Assembly: GCA_023091735.1 (NCBI GenBank)
Contig: JALKBU010000150.1
Span: 1 to 64,000, forward strand
DNA: 64,000 nt
Origin: Trichomonas tenax
Lineage: Eukaryota > Parabasalia > Trichomonadida > Trichomonadidae
Direction of reading: 5' to 3'
Shown: piece by piece, positions 27,688 to 37,062 of the stretch
Layout: every line of letters begins with the position of its first letter
How positions within the stretch are numbered: the first letter of the stretch is position 1
Program-made: the position numbers and the translations under genes
Notes under the pieces: model-generated
Told to the model about the DNA's origin: nothing
Seen by the model: the letters and a program-made list of their open reading frames with translations, nothing else
Databases searched by the model: none

Positions 27688-28290
27688 ATGCAAATGCAAC
27701 TGTCTGGATCTCGACTTTTCAACAGCAGCCAAACGCAGCAAAAAGGAATTATGATTTCCCCTTCAGTCTTTGGCATCCAGAAGCCGCAAAATGATCATTT
27801 GGAGTTAATAATAAATCCTCCCCCAATTGTTAGAAGAAAGAAGCCATTTAAACCGGTAGGAATCATTGTAGTTTTCTTTCCTGGTATCCCTGAGTTCGAA
27901 GTTTACTATCAAAATCGAGAGCCTGTCGAAGAATTTAGAAAAATGGTAGAAGCTAAAATAAGCATCTCAACAGAACCATATTACGTAGTTTCGCCTCATG
28001 GAATAATAAAACCCGGCGAAACACTTGATGATTATGGTATTGAAAACGGAACTACGATTTTATTTGTTGAAAAAGGAATTCGAAACGCTCACTCAAATCA
28101 CTATCGCGATTTTTGGCTGAAAACCCACAAAGAACGCACAATAAATCCAAATATGAAAATCGTTTTTCCTTCAACTACACGTAATAAGCCCAAACCTACA
28201 CCAGTCAAAAAGAGACGTGAACAGGAACAAACTTCAGTTGATGCTTTACAGTCACTCCTCAAATCTGTTAATTTAGCTCTTGTTTTATGA
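27688..28290 (+). CDS. Protein with central ubiquitin-like domain
   Basis: 200 residues. Residues about 57-128 have the beta-grasp order of ubiquitin-like domains: two strands (GIIVVFFPGIP, EFEVYYQ), a helix (PVEEFRKMVEAKI), a strand (YYVVSP), then ETLDDYGIENGTTILFVEKG, which matches the L-x-D-YGI-x-x-G-x-x-I ending of such folds. There is no C-terminal Gly-Gly, so it is not a conjugated modifier. The flanks are Ser/Gln-rich N-terminally and basic C-terminally (KPKPTPVKKRRE). The role is unknown; UBL domains usually serve as interaction modules. Confidence 0.75.
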   Translation: MQMQLSGSRLFNSSQTQQKGIMISPSVFGIQKPQNDHLELIINPPPIVRRKKPFKPVGIIVVFFPGIPEFEVYYQNREPVEEFRKMVEAKISISTEPYYVVSPHGIIKPGETLDDYGIENGTTILFVEKGIRNAHSNHYRDFWLKTHKERTINPNMKIVFPSTTRNKPKPTPVKKRREQEQTSVDALQSLLKSVNLALVL

Positions 28291-28574
28291 AATTTTGTTT
28301 GTATTTTCCATGTAAATCTATCTATTTTTACTAGCTATTACATATAATTTGCATAAAGCTCCTATCAAAAAAAAATTAAAAAAAGGTATGGAAACTCGAA
28401 TCCGCACATAGGTTTTTCTCCCGATTCAAGCAGTAGACTACATAGGTATATGTGATGTTAGTGTGAGGGCGGCTAAGGAAAAAAACTGTTATATATATAG
28501 ATATCCGACCACTCAGTTTTTATTAAAGCCATAACTTTGCAATTATGATTATTAGGCATATTAGATCATTATTG
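28291..28574. other. Spacer containing a tRNA-like relic
   Basis: Only the minus-strand tRNA-like segment at 28385-28447 and its A/T runs are noted. Confidence 0.4.
28385..28447 (-). ncRNA. tRNA-like relic, Ser(UGA)-like loop
   Basis: Minus strand: A-box-like TAGTCTACTGC, a stem with loop CTTGAAT (would read UGA) in which four of five pairs form, an irregular variable arm, and B-box-like GGATTCGAGTTTCC. T-runs follow (28367-28384). The acceptor arm does not pair, so it is probably non-functional. Confidence 0.35.
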
Positions 28575-28976
28575 TTAGGGATGCAAATCTGGAAGATATT
28601 TTGGAATTTTCCTGATTTCCATTTTTTGCAATCTTCCAGACAAAATAACCTTCTTTTTATCGTTTTTTGTCAAATAAATTATTTATTGGACAAAAATTCA
28701 TGAGTTTTCATGTTTTTAAATCAGCAGCTAGTTATAAATTTAGGGGCACTCTGTTTTCGTGCAATTTCACCATCTTCATTGTGATGGTCACATTTTCCCT
28801 GGAAATTTCCAGCCAAGAACTTCAAGAAAAGTGAGCAAAATTGAATGAAAAGTGACGTTTTGGAAGCAGGAAATTTGGTCTGTAAGATGAGCGCTGTTAT
28901 AAAAGTTAAATGTGATTTTAATTGTATATTTATATTATATAGATCGATTAAATTAATTTGATAAATTAAGCATCGA

Positions 28977-29351
28977 TCAAATCGTTAGATAAGAGTGCTG
29001 GACAAATCCAACTAACGTGTTTTGTAAAGTATCAGATTTGTCAGAAATAGAGTTTGTGCACAGCTTACAAAAAGTGTCATTTTGCAATGTGTCATCTAGA
29101 CAGAGCTTCGAAAGTGCGTGAAGGCATGCACGGCCTTCACAATACTTAGATGTTATACTTTGTGTCCCAGTGCATGATTCGCAGTCTTCGACACTGGCGG
29201 TGCCACTGAGGTCTGCACGACACAACTCTTCAAGCTCTAAGCATGATTCGCAGTCTTCGATGTTGTGATTGATCGACGACCCGCAAGACAAGCCTGCATC
29301 GACACTGGCGGTGCCACTGAGGTCTGCACGACACCACTCTTTAGGCGCCAA
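28977..29351 (-). CDS. Cys-rich frame inside the TIR element (doubtful)
   Basis: A 124-codon minus frame with about 13 cysteines, containing the repeated CRADLSGTASV and EDCESC words because the DNA repeats. Its 3' end runs through the left terminal repeat. No initiator and no recognised domain. It may be a captured fragment of a Cys-rich gene or chance in repeated DNA. Confidence 0.2.
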   Translation of the reverse strand: MAPKEWCRADLSGTASVDAGLSCGSSINHNIEDCESCLELEELCRADLSGTASVEDCESCTGTQSITSKYCEGRACLHALSKLCLDDTLQNDTFCKLCTNSISDKSDTLQNTLVGFVQHSYLTI

Positions 29352-29725
29352 GCCTGAGTCTCCCTTATCGAAAAAATCTTTCTTTTAATTTTATTCCACC
29401 ATCTTATTTTGTCTCTGATTATTTTAAACATAACTTCTTTATTTCACATTATTAGAATCCCTAATTTATTTTTATTTTCACTTTTCGATTTTGAATTTTT
29501 TTAAACAGTAAATTATTTAAATTTTGGATGATAATTACATTTATACTAGCAATAAGTAATCTCTTTCCAAATTTATAACCTCTCTAATATTTCAATTCGC
29601 CCATATTTTTAAAAATTCACTAATTTTTTCCTTTTTTTTTATTTTTGTTAAATGCAAACTGGTTCTCGAGTTCTAACAAATCTGACACTTTACAAAACAC
29701 GTTAGTTGGATTTGTCCAGCACTCT
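28992..29725. mobile_element. TIR-bounded non-autonomous element (734 bp)
   Basis: The terminal repeat starting AGAGTGCTGGACAAATCC (28992 onward) is matched by its reverse complement ending at 29725. 47 of the first 48 positions agree, and weaker similarity continues to about 58. Flanking 10-mers TCGTTAGATA and CTGTAAGATA share 7 of 10 positions, a possible degenerate target duplication of Mutator-like size. No transposase is present. The interior has a GC-richer block with direct repeats (29090-29350) and an AT-rich block. Confidence 0.8.
29172..29342. repeat. Direct repeats inside the TIR element
   Basis: GCATGATTCGCAGTCTTCGA occurs at 29172-29191 and 29241-29260. A 35-base block beginning CGACACTGGCGGTGCC is identical at 29189-29223 and 29300-29334. 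The block is markedly richer in GC than its surroundings. Confidence 0.85.
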
Positions 29726-31309
29726 CTGTAAGATAATTCAAAAAGTTGATAAATATGATCCTTGTTATGCGAAGAATGCATACATTAATTGGAAGATTTT
29801 GAGGGATTTCCGATAATCTGGAAATAGCATAAAATCGAAAATTGATTTTTAAATATTTTACTCTATTCATATAGGCCAAGAATACAAATTATAATGATAT
29901 GAAGGACCTCTATCATGATCTTATTGATGATGGCTGAACATGTATGAAACTTCTTTTCCAATAAATGAGCAGTTTCTGACTGATCAATTCCAAAAATTGT
30001 GAAAACCGCGATTGTCACATCATTCATAGCAATACATGGGCCCGCATTTCCCAAGTAACATAAATAATTCATGCGAAACCAACAAACGAAGCTTACTCTC
30101 AACTTTCCTTCTTAAGTCATTACTGCAGCATATTCAAGCCTATTTGCCAATATACAACAAATATTGGCTTAATTTTGGCCATTGGAATCTATAGAAAAGA
30201 ATTTTTTGGGTTAAATATAAAACAAGTATTACATTGTTCAATTTGGCTGCATTTATATTACCTAATGATCTAAATACAGAATTCATGTTTTTGCTCATGT
30301 TATAAAATTAAATTTCTTATTTCCAGACTTTTTTTTTTCAGAAGTCCATTTTATCTTCAAGATTTGCATCCCTAAATTTTGATGTCGCTTTATAAAACGG
30401 TTATTAATTTTTTGAATAGGATAAAATTTAAAAAAATTGGAAAATTTCAATTTCCTCGAAATTGGATACGACTACGTATCTGCATGCGTCCGCGTAGAAG
30501 TGTTCTAAAGTAAAAGTTATGCGTCAAAGTGCTCAATTTTTGTAATTTTTCGTGTTTCTTGAAATCTGATCGGAATAGTCTAAAAATCAAAAATAAGTCA
30601 GCCATTCATCAATATAATACACACAGATTACATATATCCACTAAAATTCGATCTCGAATTTGTTCAAAATGATTTTTAAAACTGACCAAGACCAGCTGGT
30701 TAATATATAGCAAACTAGTACAATAATCGTATTATTCGTGATAATTTATATCGAAGTTCTGTGCACAAATCAAGCAAAAACTCACCAAACACGGTCAAAA
30801 TCGATTTTTAGTGAGAAATCTTAAAAATAAACCCACAAAATGCATTTCGCATCACAACGCCTAAACTTGGATGTCTTTTTGCAGAGTCTTCAATCCGAGT
30901 ATAAATTTGACATGTAATATATTTACAAACAAATTGTCAAAAAAGATAAATGCATGCTTTTCGACTGTTTGCGTCTTGCTGTCTTAGTAGAAGTCAGTTA
31001 TCTGCAAATAAGAATGAATGCAAATGTCTGTTATATGTTTAAATTCTCACTAATTTAACCTTCAAAATATTGGAAAGTATCAGAAACGGCCAGATGTAAA
31101 TAATTATAGTTCAATAGGCTCACAACAGTAAAAATTATCATTACGAGTATTAAAAATAACGAGATACTATAATATATCTCAAGATTCAATTGGAATCTCA
31201 AGTTGTAACAGTTTTCTTGTAATCACATTTAGGTATATTTACTTACTAATGGGATCTAGCGATATACTTAAACTATTAGCAAATCCTATGTGCCAATATT
31301 TTTATGAAA
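29726..31309. other. AT-rich gene desert
   Basis: No gene is supported. Frames such as 29863-30102 on the minus strand have no initiator or domain. Confidence 0.45.
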
Positions 31310-31590
31310 TTATTAAAAAATTACGTATATGTTTTTGGTTATGAATATCAATATTTTTGTATGAGAAGCATATCCTATCATTATGAGGCATAAACAACGT
31401 AGTCGATTTTTAAAATCAAAATAAACTTTATAATATTGGCATTTTATACAACTTTGCTTACCCAATAACTATTAGATGCATTGTAGAGTAATATGATGTG
31501 GAATAATTAAATCCAATAACTTGCAGTAAGAACTTTACTGAACGAAGTTTCCGTGGTAAAATAAGGTTAAGTGTATTTGTACCTTTATTA
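31310..31590 (-). repeat. Dispersed repeat, copy A
   Basis: About 275 bases that reappear in opposite orientation at 48650-48927. By eye about 85-90 per cent of positions agree, including TTACCACGGAAACTTCGTTC and AATAGTTATTGGGTAAGCAA. No coding potential; probably a member of an interspersed family. Confidence 0.8.
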
Positions 31591-33681
31591 AAAATCTTAA
31601 ATTCATTGAAAAATACCGAAATTAATGCAAATGCATATCAAATTCAAACAAATTCACTATAATTTAGTTCTTCTTCAATGAAACATTTAATGAAGACGAT
31701 TCATTTCTTCTTCATTAACGCTCCACTTCCATAGCTTATGTTCATTGATATATAATGATATGCTGATATATAGTATTTTTATGAGTTAAGAAGCTGATAA
31801 GGCCAATAAATAAGGATGATCAAATTTTATATTTTCCGTTATACTACATAATTTGGAAATTGGTTTCATATTATCACTATGTTATGAAATAAAAATATCA
31901 TTTATTCAATTTGATCTGATATTGATTTTGCGAGGTGTTGTTTAAGAGCCATGCTAGAATATTCCATTTGTATCTATTGATATCATCCATTGATGGATTC
32001 ATCCATTTTTCTTTCATATGTTCGAATTCAAATTATTTTTATTATTAATGTGCATGGCAAGATTAATAAACTACATTTTCTTCGAATGCCTCATGTACTA
32101 TCTCTATTTTCACTTTAATATAATCTTCAGCTCATGATTTTCATTTTCTTGCTCATATTTTGTCGTATGTATGAATTTATAAGATAAAACGTATGGTTTC
32201 AAAAACTAATAGAGCCGGTTCGGAAATATGCATTGAATATTACTTGTAGAAACAAGTCAATAGCTTTTGCCATTGAACTTTAGTAACAATGTCACTTTTT
32301 TCGAAATCACGAAAAATGCAGTCTAAATCGTTTTATAACTTGCTATAAAAATTTTTCCAGGCAAAACCACTAGCATAGGAGCAATCTATAGAATTTTCTC
32401 TAGAATATGACAGAAGTGGACTGAGGATAAAAAATTTCTGGAAGGCTGGGAAGCTCACTTTTATAGCACCATATTTCCAAAATTGAATACATTCCATCAA
32501 GAAATCTGGATTTGGATAGAATCTCAACGAGCAATTTATAGTACATTATGAGCTAGTAATAACACTACTGGTATTTTTGTACCTTCTTCTTATATATTGA
32601 GATAACTCAAGTTGAATTTTCGCCTTTCACGGTTGTATAGCTGATTTTATATCTTGTTATAAAATTTTTTCTGGAATATGTGAACCATATAGGGTGATTC
32701 TGTACCTGTCTGTGCAGAACGTGACAGAAGTGGACTGAGGATGAAAAATTTTTTGCCGTTGCAAATTTTTCAAACATTGATCTCGTAACTAAATTTTGTT
32801 ATTTTATATATAACACAATATTTTTATCTAATAAATATAAAGGAAATCATGGTGGTTCTTCACCATATTAGTAACAAGAAATTATATTCGATATTGAACG
32901 AGATATTAATTTTTCAAAATTGAACATTCTGCTTCTTATAACTTAATCTTCACAAAGCAGAGTCCAATAATATTAGTATATATATATATTATATATGCCC
33001 TATATACTATAATGTGACAGAGAGCAAATTGCAAGTTAATGATATTTTCTAGGTAAAAATGAAAATTTTGAAAAACATCAATTTTTTGTTCTCACTATCC
33101 AGGTGCTCGCTGGATGTGCATACAACAGTGGTATAAAGTATAGTTGATATATATACTTTAAAGTCTTTTGATTGGACTTTTAGAGTAGAAGAGTGAAGCT
33201 TAAAATTTGAGTACTTGGAACTGGAGCCTGAAGAAATGAATCAAAATATCGTCTTCATCTCTTAGAATATAGTTATAATTAGTTCGAATCAACAATGTTC
33301 TCACTCTTATGTATTCATTTTTCTCTTCATCGAGTTTCCTTTTGTTATTTAAAATAGGGTTTCTAACTTTAATATGTTTTATGGTAATATAGTTCACGAT
33401 GTTTTGTACGTATTATGATTCAAGCAAAAATGATTGGTCAGAAATATATTTTTCGAGAATTTTGAGCATTTACTTTTTTACAAAATGTGACGAAAATCAA
33501 TACCTCATAGAATATTTTGAGAATCTGGAAACAGTTGCATTGGTTCATTAAGAAAAAAAACAATGCAATTATCTTCATATTTCATCTGAAGATGTATTTG
33601 ATTAAAAGCATGTTCACATAAGAATTAAAACAAACAAATACCCGATGTTGAAAGAATTTCTTATTCTGCAAGTTAATATTA
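31591..33681. other. AT-rich gene desert with a ~90-bp direct repeat
   Basis: CAGAAGTGGACTGAGGAT occurs at 32410-32427 and 32724-32741. Each copy lies about 68 bases after CTTGCTATAAAAATTTTTCC (32339) or CTTGTTATAAAATTTTTTCT (32654). An isolated TGTCACTTTTTT lies near 32290. No gene is supported. Confidence 0.5.
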
Positions 33682-34620
33682 TCAATCTATTGAAAAGATT
33701 ATATTTCTCCTCAGTGTTACAAAAAGGTCTGCATAATTATTGTGCATTAAATCGAACACTTCATCAATGACAGAATCGCTACAGAATAGAACACCATCCG
33801 CACTTACAGTCTTTGTATTCACATATGAATTAGAAACGTTGACTTTTCCTGTTAAATAACTAATTGAATATGTTGCATTGTTGCCAAATATACAACATGA
33901 ATCAATATTTATGTTTAGATTTTGGCAAGTTATTACTCCATCGCCACAGTAATAATTGTTCAAGAAATTGCATATAAAAACTTTTAGTACACTTTGTGTA
34001 ATTCCTTGGAAATTAATTGTGGAATATTTCATATTTAAGCTTTTTGTTGCAACATAATAATTCACTTCGCTGCCTTCTGCCATGTAAAATATAGCGAATG
34101 AAGCGAAATGATTACATGAGTTATATGAAGAATTTGAATATGTCATTTTTATTTCATCTCTTAAAAGACTGATTCCATGCGTTGAAACATTTTCGATTCC
34201 ACATTCGCTAACTGAAGATGCGAGAAAAAAATTTCTAAAGTTATTTGTTTTAGAGACCAATATTCTTGCAGATTGTCCCCATTGTGCAGTTTCGCATTTC
34301 CTACAGCATACTTTATTAATACTCTCTCCATACGAATTTGGAAGAAAAATGCATGACCCTTCAGTATATGAACTGCAGTTACTGAAATAAGCATATTCTA
34401 TCAAAGAACAATAATTATCATTATTGAAATAGAATATAATCGATCCGTTATTTAAACAAAAAAATGTTGATGTTGAAATGCAAAAGTTTTGGTTCGATTG
34501 ATTAAAAAGATTATACTTTAGGCATCTCTTGTTGTGAGGTTTATTGTCTTGATAATAATTTCCCCAGTCAAGCTGTAACTGGGTCAATATAATTACATCA
34601 GTTTTATTGAAAAGTGACAA
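33682..34620 (-). pseudogene. Beta-helix-like trichomonad surface protein, no start codon
   Basis: An open frame of about 312 codons resembles the large trichomonad family of Cys/Asn-rich, probably right-handed beta-helix proteins (EYAYFSNCSSYTEGSCIFLP, VCCRKC, SVSECGIENVSTHGISLL, NISYLTGKVNVSNSYVNTKT-type blocks). The frame is bounded upstream by TGA and its first in-frame ATG is about 150 codons in. A TCACTTTTC initiator-like word sits at the very beginning, followed 18 bases later by an out-of-frame ATG with an immediate TAA. It is therefore probably a recently disabled gene or an incomplete copy. The frame is otherwise clean. Confidence 0.6.
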
Positions 34621-34725
34621 CTTAAAATTCTGTCAATTTGCCATTGATTTTTTTTTGCCTAAATATATATCTAAGAGAATATGATAATTAAAATAAGCGG
34701 CTTCAATGCATGTATGTTGTATTTG

Positions 34726-34899
34726 TTATTCAAGGTAAAAATCCAAAATTAAAGGATAAAGTTTTTCATAATCTGTTTCATTATTAAATATATCATATTG
34801 TGCATTGTTTGTTTTTGGATTTACGTACGAGTTTGTTACATTAACTTGACCTTAGTCGATATTGAAAATCAAATTCGCTATATTTCCAAATATATTACA
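34726..34899 (-). pseudogene. C-terminal relic of a beta-helix surface gene
   Basis: The minus strand from 34899 reads CNIFGN-type residues, an in-frame TAA (34852-34854), then GQVNVTNSYVNPKT and a tail to TAA 34726-34728. The NVTNSYVN.KT block matches NVSNSYVNTKT near the end of the copy at 33682-34620. This is a paralogous fragment about 100 bases upstream of that copy's start. Confidence 0.65.
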
Positions 34900-34911
34900 T
34901 GATCTATGAAA

Positions 34912-35281
34912 GATGACCCAGAAAAGCTCGCCACTGACTGCACCTTCAAGAGCGACTGCTCCTACTACGAGTTAATCCTTTTCCCAGGAAAATACTTTAT
35001 TGAAGCTTGGGGAGCTCCAATGATGGCTCCTACATCACAAGGCATTGATGAAAGAAGTGTTTTCCCAGTGTAGTGGTGGCAGTTCATAAATTTCCGGAAA
35101 TTACCACCATAAATTACTAAGCGATTTTTGTGGAATAAAAATTCTGTCTGGAAGCAATTATATGAAATTGCCGGATAAATATGGTTATAACACAGGAAAT
35201 GAACACCTTCGCATCAAATATATTACACTTGCATTTGTTTCTGGTATCAATCTTAATACCCTTGTTGATAGCTCAACATAA
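34912..35281 (+). pseudogene. Relic of a glycine-rich surface gene
   Basis: From 34912 the plus strand reads DDPEKLATDCTFKSDCS.. then LILFPGKYFIEAWGAP, the entry motif of the glycine-rich domain (compare PGKYKITCKGANGG in the intact gene at 22429), and stops at TAG 35071. A later frame reads GSNYMKLPDKYGYNTGN and HLRIKYITLAFV to TAA 35279-35281, as at the end of such domains. The glycine-rich middle is missing and the frame is shifted. It ends five bases before a TIR element. Confidence 0.6.
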
Positions 35282-35285
35282 TGAA

Positions 35286-36840
35286 TGGACTTTATTCGAA
35301 TAAAGGTGTCATTATTCCAATAAAGTCCTATTTGGAATAATGCAAAATTAGGAATAACGCATATTGAAATAGGCCGGTTATTCCGAATTCCTCACTTTTT
35401 GTTTGGAATTGCGCATATAAAAGTTTATTCGAATAAACTTTTAATTTGGATATGCACATATTGGACCCTATATGCACATATCCAATTAAAATAGGAATTA
35501 AGCATAATGTTGCACTATAGGTATTAAGAATTAGTAATAGGAATAATAGAATAATGCTCAATATTAGGAATAATGACTATTAGAATAATATCATTGTTAG
35601 GAATGAAAGTCTTCTAGAAATTTTATGATTCACATTCATAATTTACTCAGTTTGTTTAAGTATGCCATTATAGATCTCTTTTCTTGAAATTTCAACCAGG
35701 TTATAGAATATTTCATGATTCCAATTCATTTTAATCTACTTATGGTAAAAATACTATAGTTAGCTTAATGTAGATAACAAATACAGGAATATAACATCCA
35801 CAAGACTTATCTCAATCAGGATTCTAATCGAAATAAACTCAATAGTATTGCAATTCAGTATATGCAATCAATTGATTCTCTCTGGATTATACGAAAGTCC
35901 AAGAAATGAATACATTAATTTACGTATAATCATAAGTAGTTTGTTGATTATATGCACTTTATTCACCAAATTATTCACGCAACATTAATTATACTGCAAA
36001 AAATTTAAAACTTTGATTCGAATGTTGATCTATGATTATGCTCATGAAAACATCAGAACTAGTCCTCCTTTCCAGTGCCCAAGTGATTTTATCGGCTATT
36101 TATTTGTTTTTATGTTATTTTTGAGAAACATCTAAAAGTTCTGCAAACAATATCATGATGCTGCAAAAAATAGAGTTTTTTTATTTTATTTTTTGGCACA
36201 TTGAGTACTACTCAAATCGATTATACGTATATCAGTTCAAATGAAATACTTTTCTATTAAGGTCGTCAAACGTGTTGATCTGGATGATCACCATATCATG
36301 ATGCTGCAAATAATGAACTTGTTTTTTATTTGAAAAATTGATTCATAACTTGCACTTGATTGATTGTTTAGAGATTATTGCTTCCATTGATTGAATCATC
36401 TATTATAAGTGTGATAAAGGGACAAGCACCAATTCTTCCTGTCATTTATCAATGAATTATTTTCCTCTCATATATATAAACTATCTTTTTGTATACGTTT
36501 CCAAAGCTAATTAATTGGTATATTGTGCCAAGCGTTTGTTTGTCTGACAATATTCATAATTTTTAAGCAGCAAGTTCTTTTTATATCATTTATAATGATT
36601 ATTATGCAATATTCCAAATGTGATTTAAATATGCTAAATTACTAATTCACATAATATGCACTAATTTATTATTAATTCCATTAACGAGTTTATTGGAATA
36701 TAATTTGGAATATTCCAAATAAAAGGAATTGTGCATAAAGTCGATTATCCCAATTCCTAATTTTTCATTATTCCAAATAGGACTTTATTCGAATAATGGG
36801 ACCTTTATTGGAATAAACTTTTTTATTAGAATAAAGTCCA
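35286..36840. mobile_element. TIR-bounded non-autonomous element (1.56 kb)
   Basis: The left end TGGACTTTATTCGAATAAAG.. and the reverse complement of the right end (TGGACTTTATTCTAATAAAA..) agree for about 70 bases, including CCAATAAAGTCCTATTTGGA-type words. The right copy has about 20 extra bases near the tip. The ends are built of TTTATTCGAATAAA sub-palindromes, one of which (35418-35443) is perfect. No transposase frame; the interior is AT-rich. No clear target duplication (AATGAA left, ATTAGA right). Confidence 0.75.
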
Positions 36841-37062
36841 ATTAGATAACATTGATGATATTATATATAATAAAGGAAGAAAAATTATATACTGTTCGAT
36901 GATAAAAAAGAAGAAATCATTGTTAATTTCTACGATAAAAAAAGGAAGAATAAATTAACAAAGGAAGGTGGAAAAATTTAACATCTCGATTTTGGTAAAT
37001 TTTAAAATTTTCTTCCTTTTTTATCGCCGAAGTGAACTTCCTTAAATTTTTCAAAAAAATTA
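36841..37062. other. Short spacer before the ankyrin gene
   Basis: Contains repeated AAGGAAGAAAAATT / AAAGGAAGAATAAATT words. No standard initiator is seen. Confidence 0.45.

Larger units (their letters stand above)
28575..30375. repeat. Possible outer element bounded by 24-bp inverted repeats
   Basis: TTAGGGATGCAAATCT followed by GGAAGATA (28575-28598) faces its reverse complement at 30352-30375 with a single mismatch. The 1.8 kb between encloses the TIR element at 28992-29725. Similarity does not extend further inward, so element status is tentative. Confidence 0.45.

Noticed and set aside
28992..29725. Assignment to a named transposon superfamily
   Set aside because: No transposase and only a degenerate 7-of-10 target duplication; superfamily cannot be fixed from the window.
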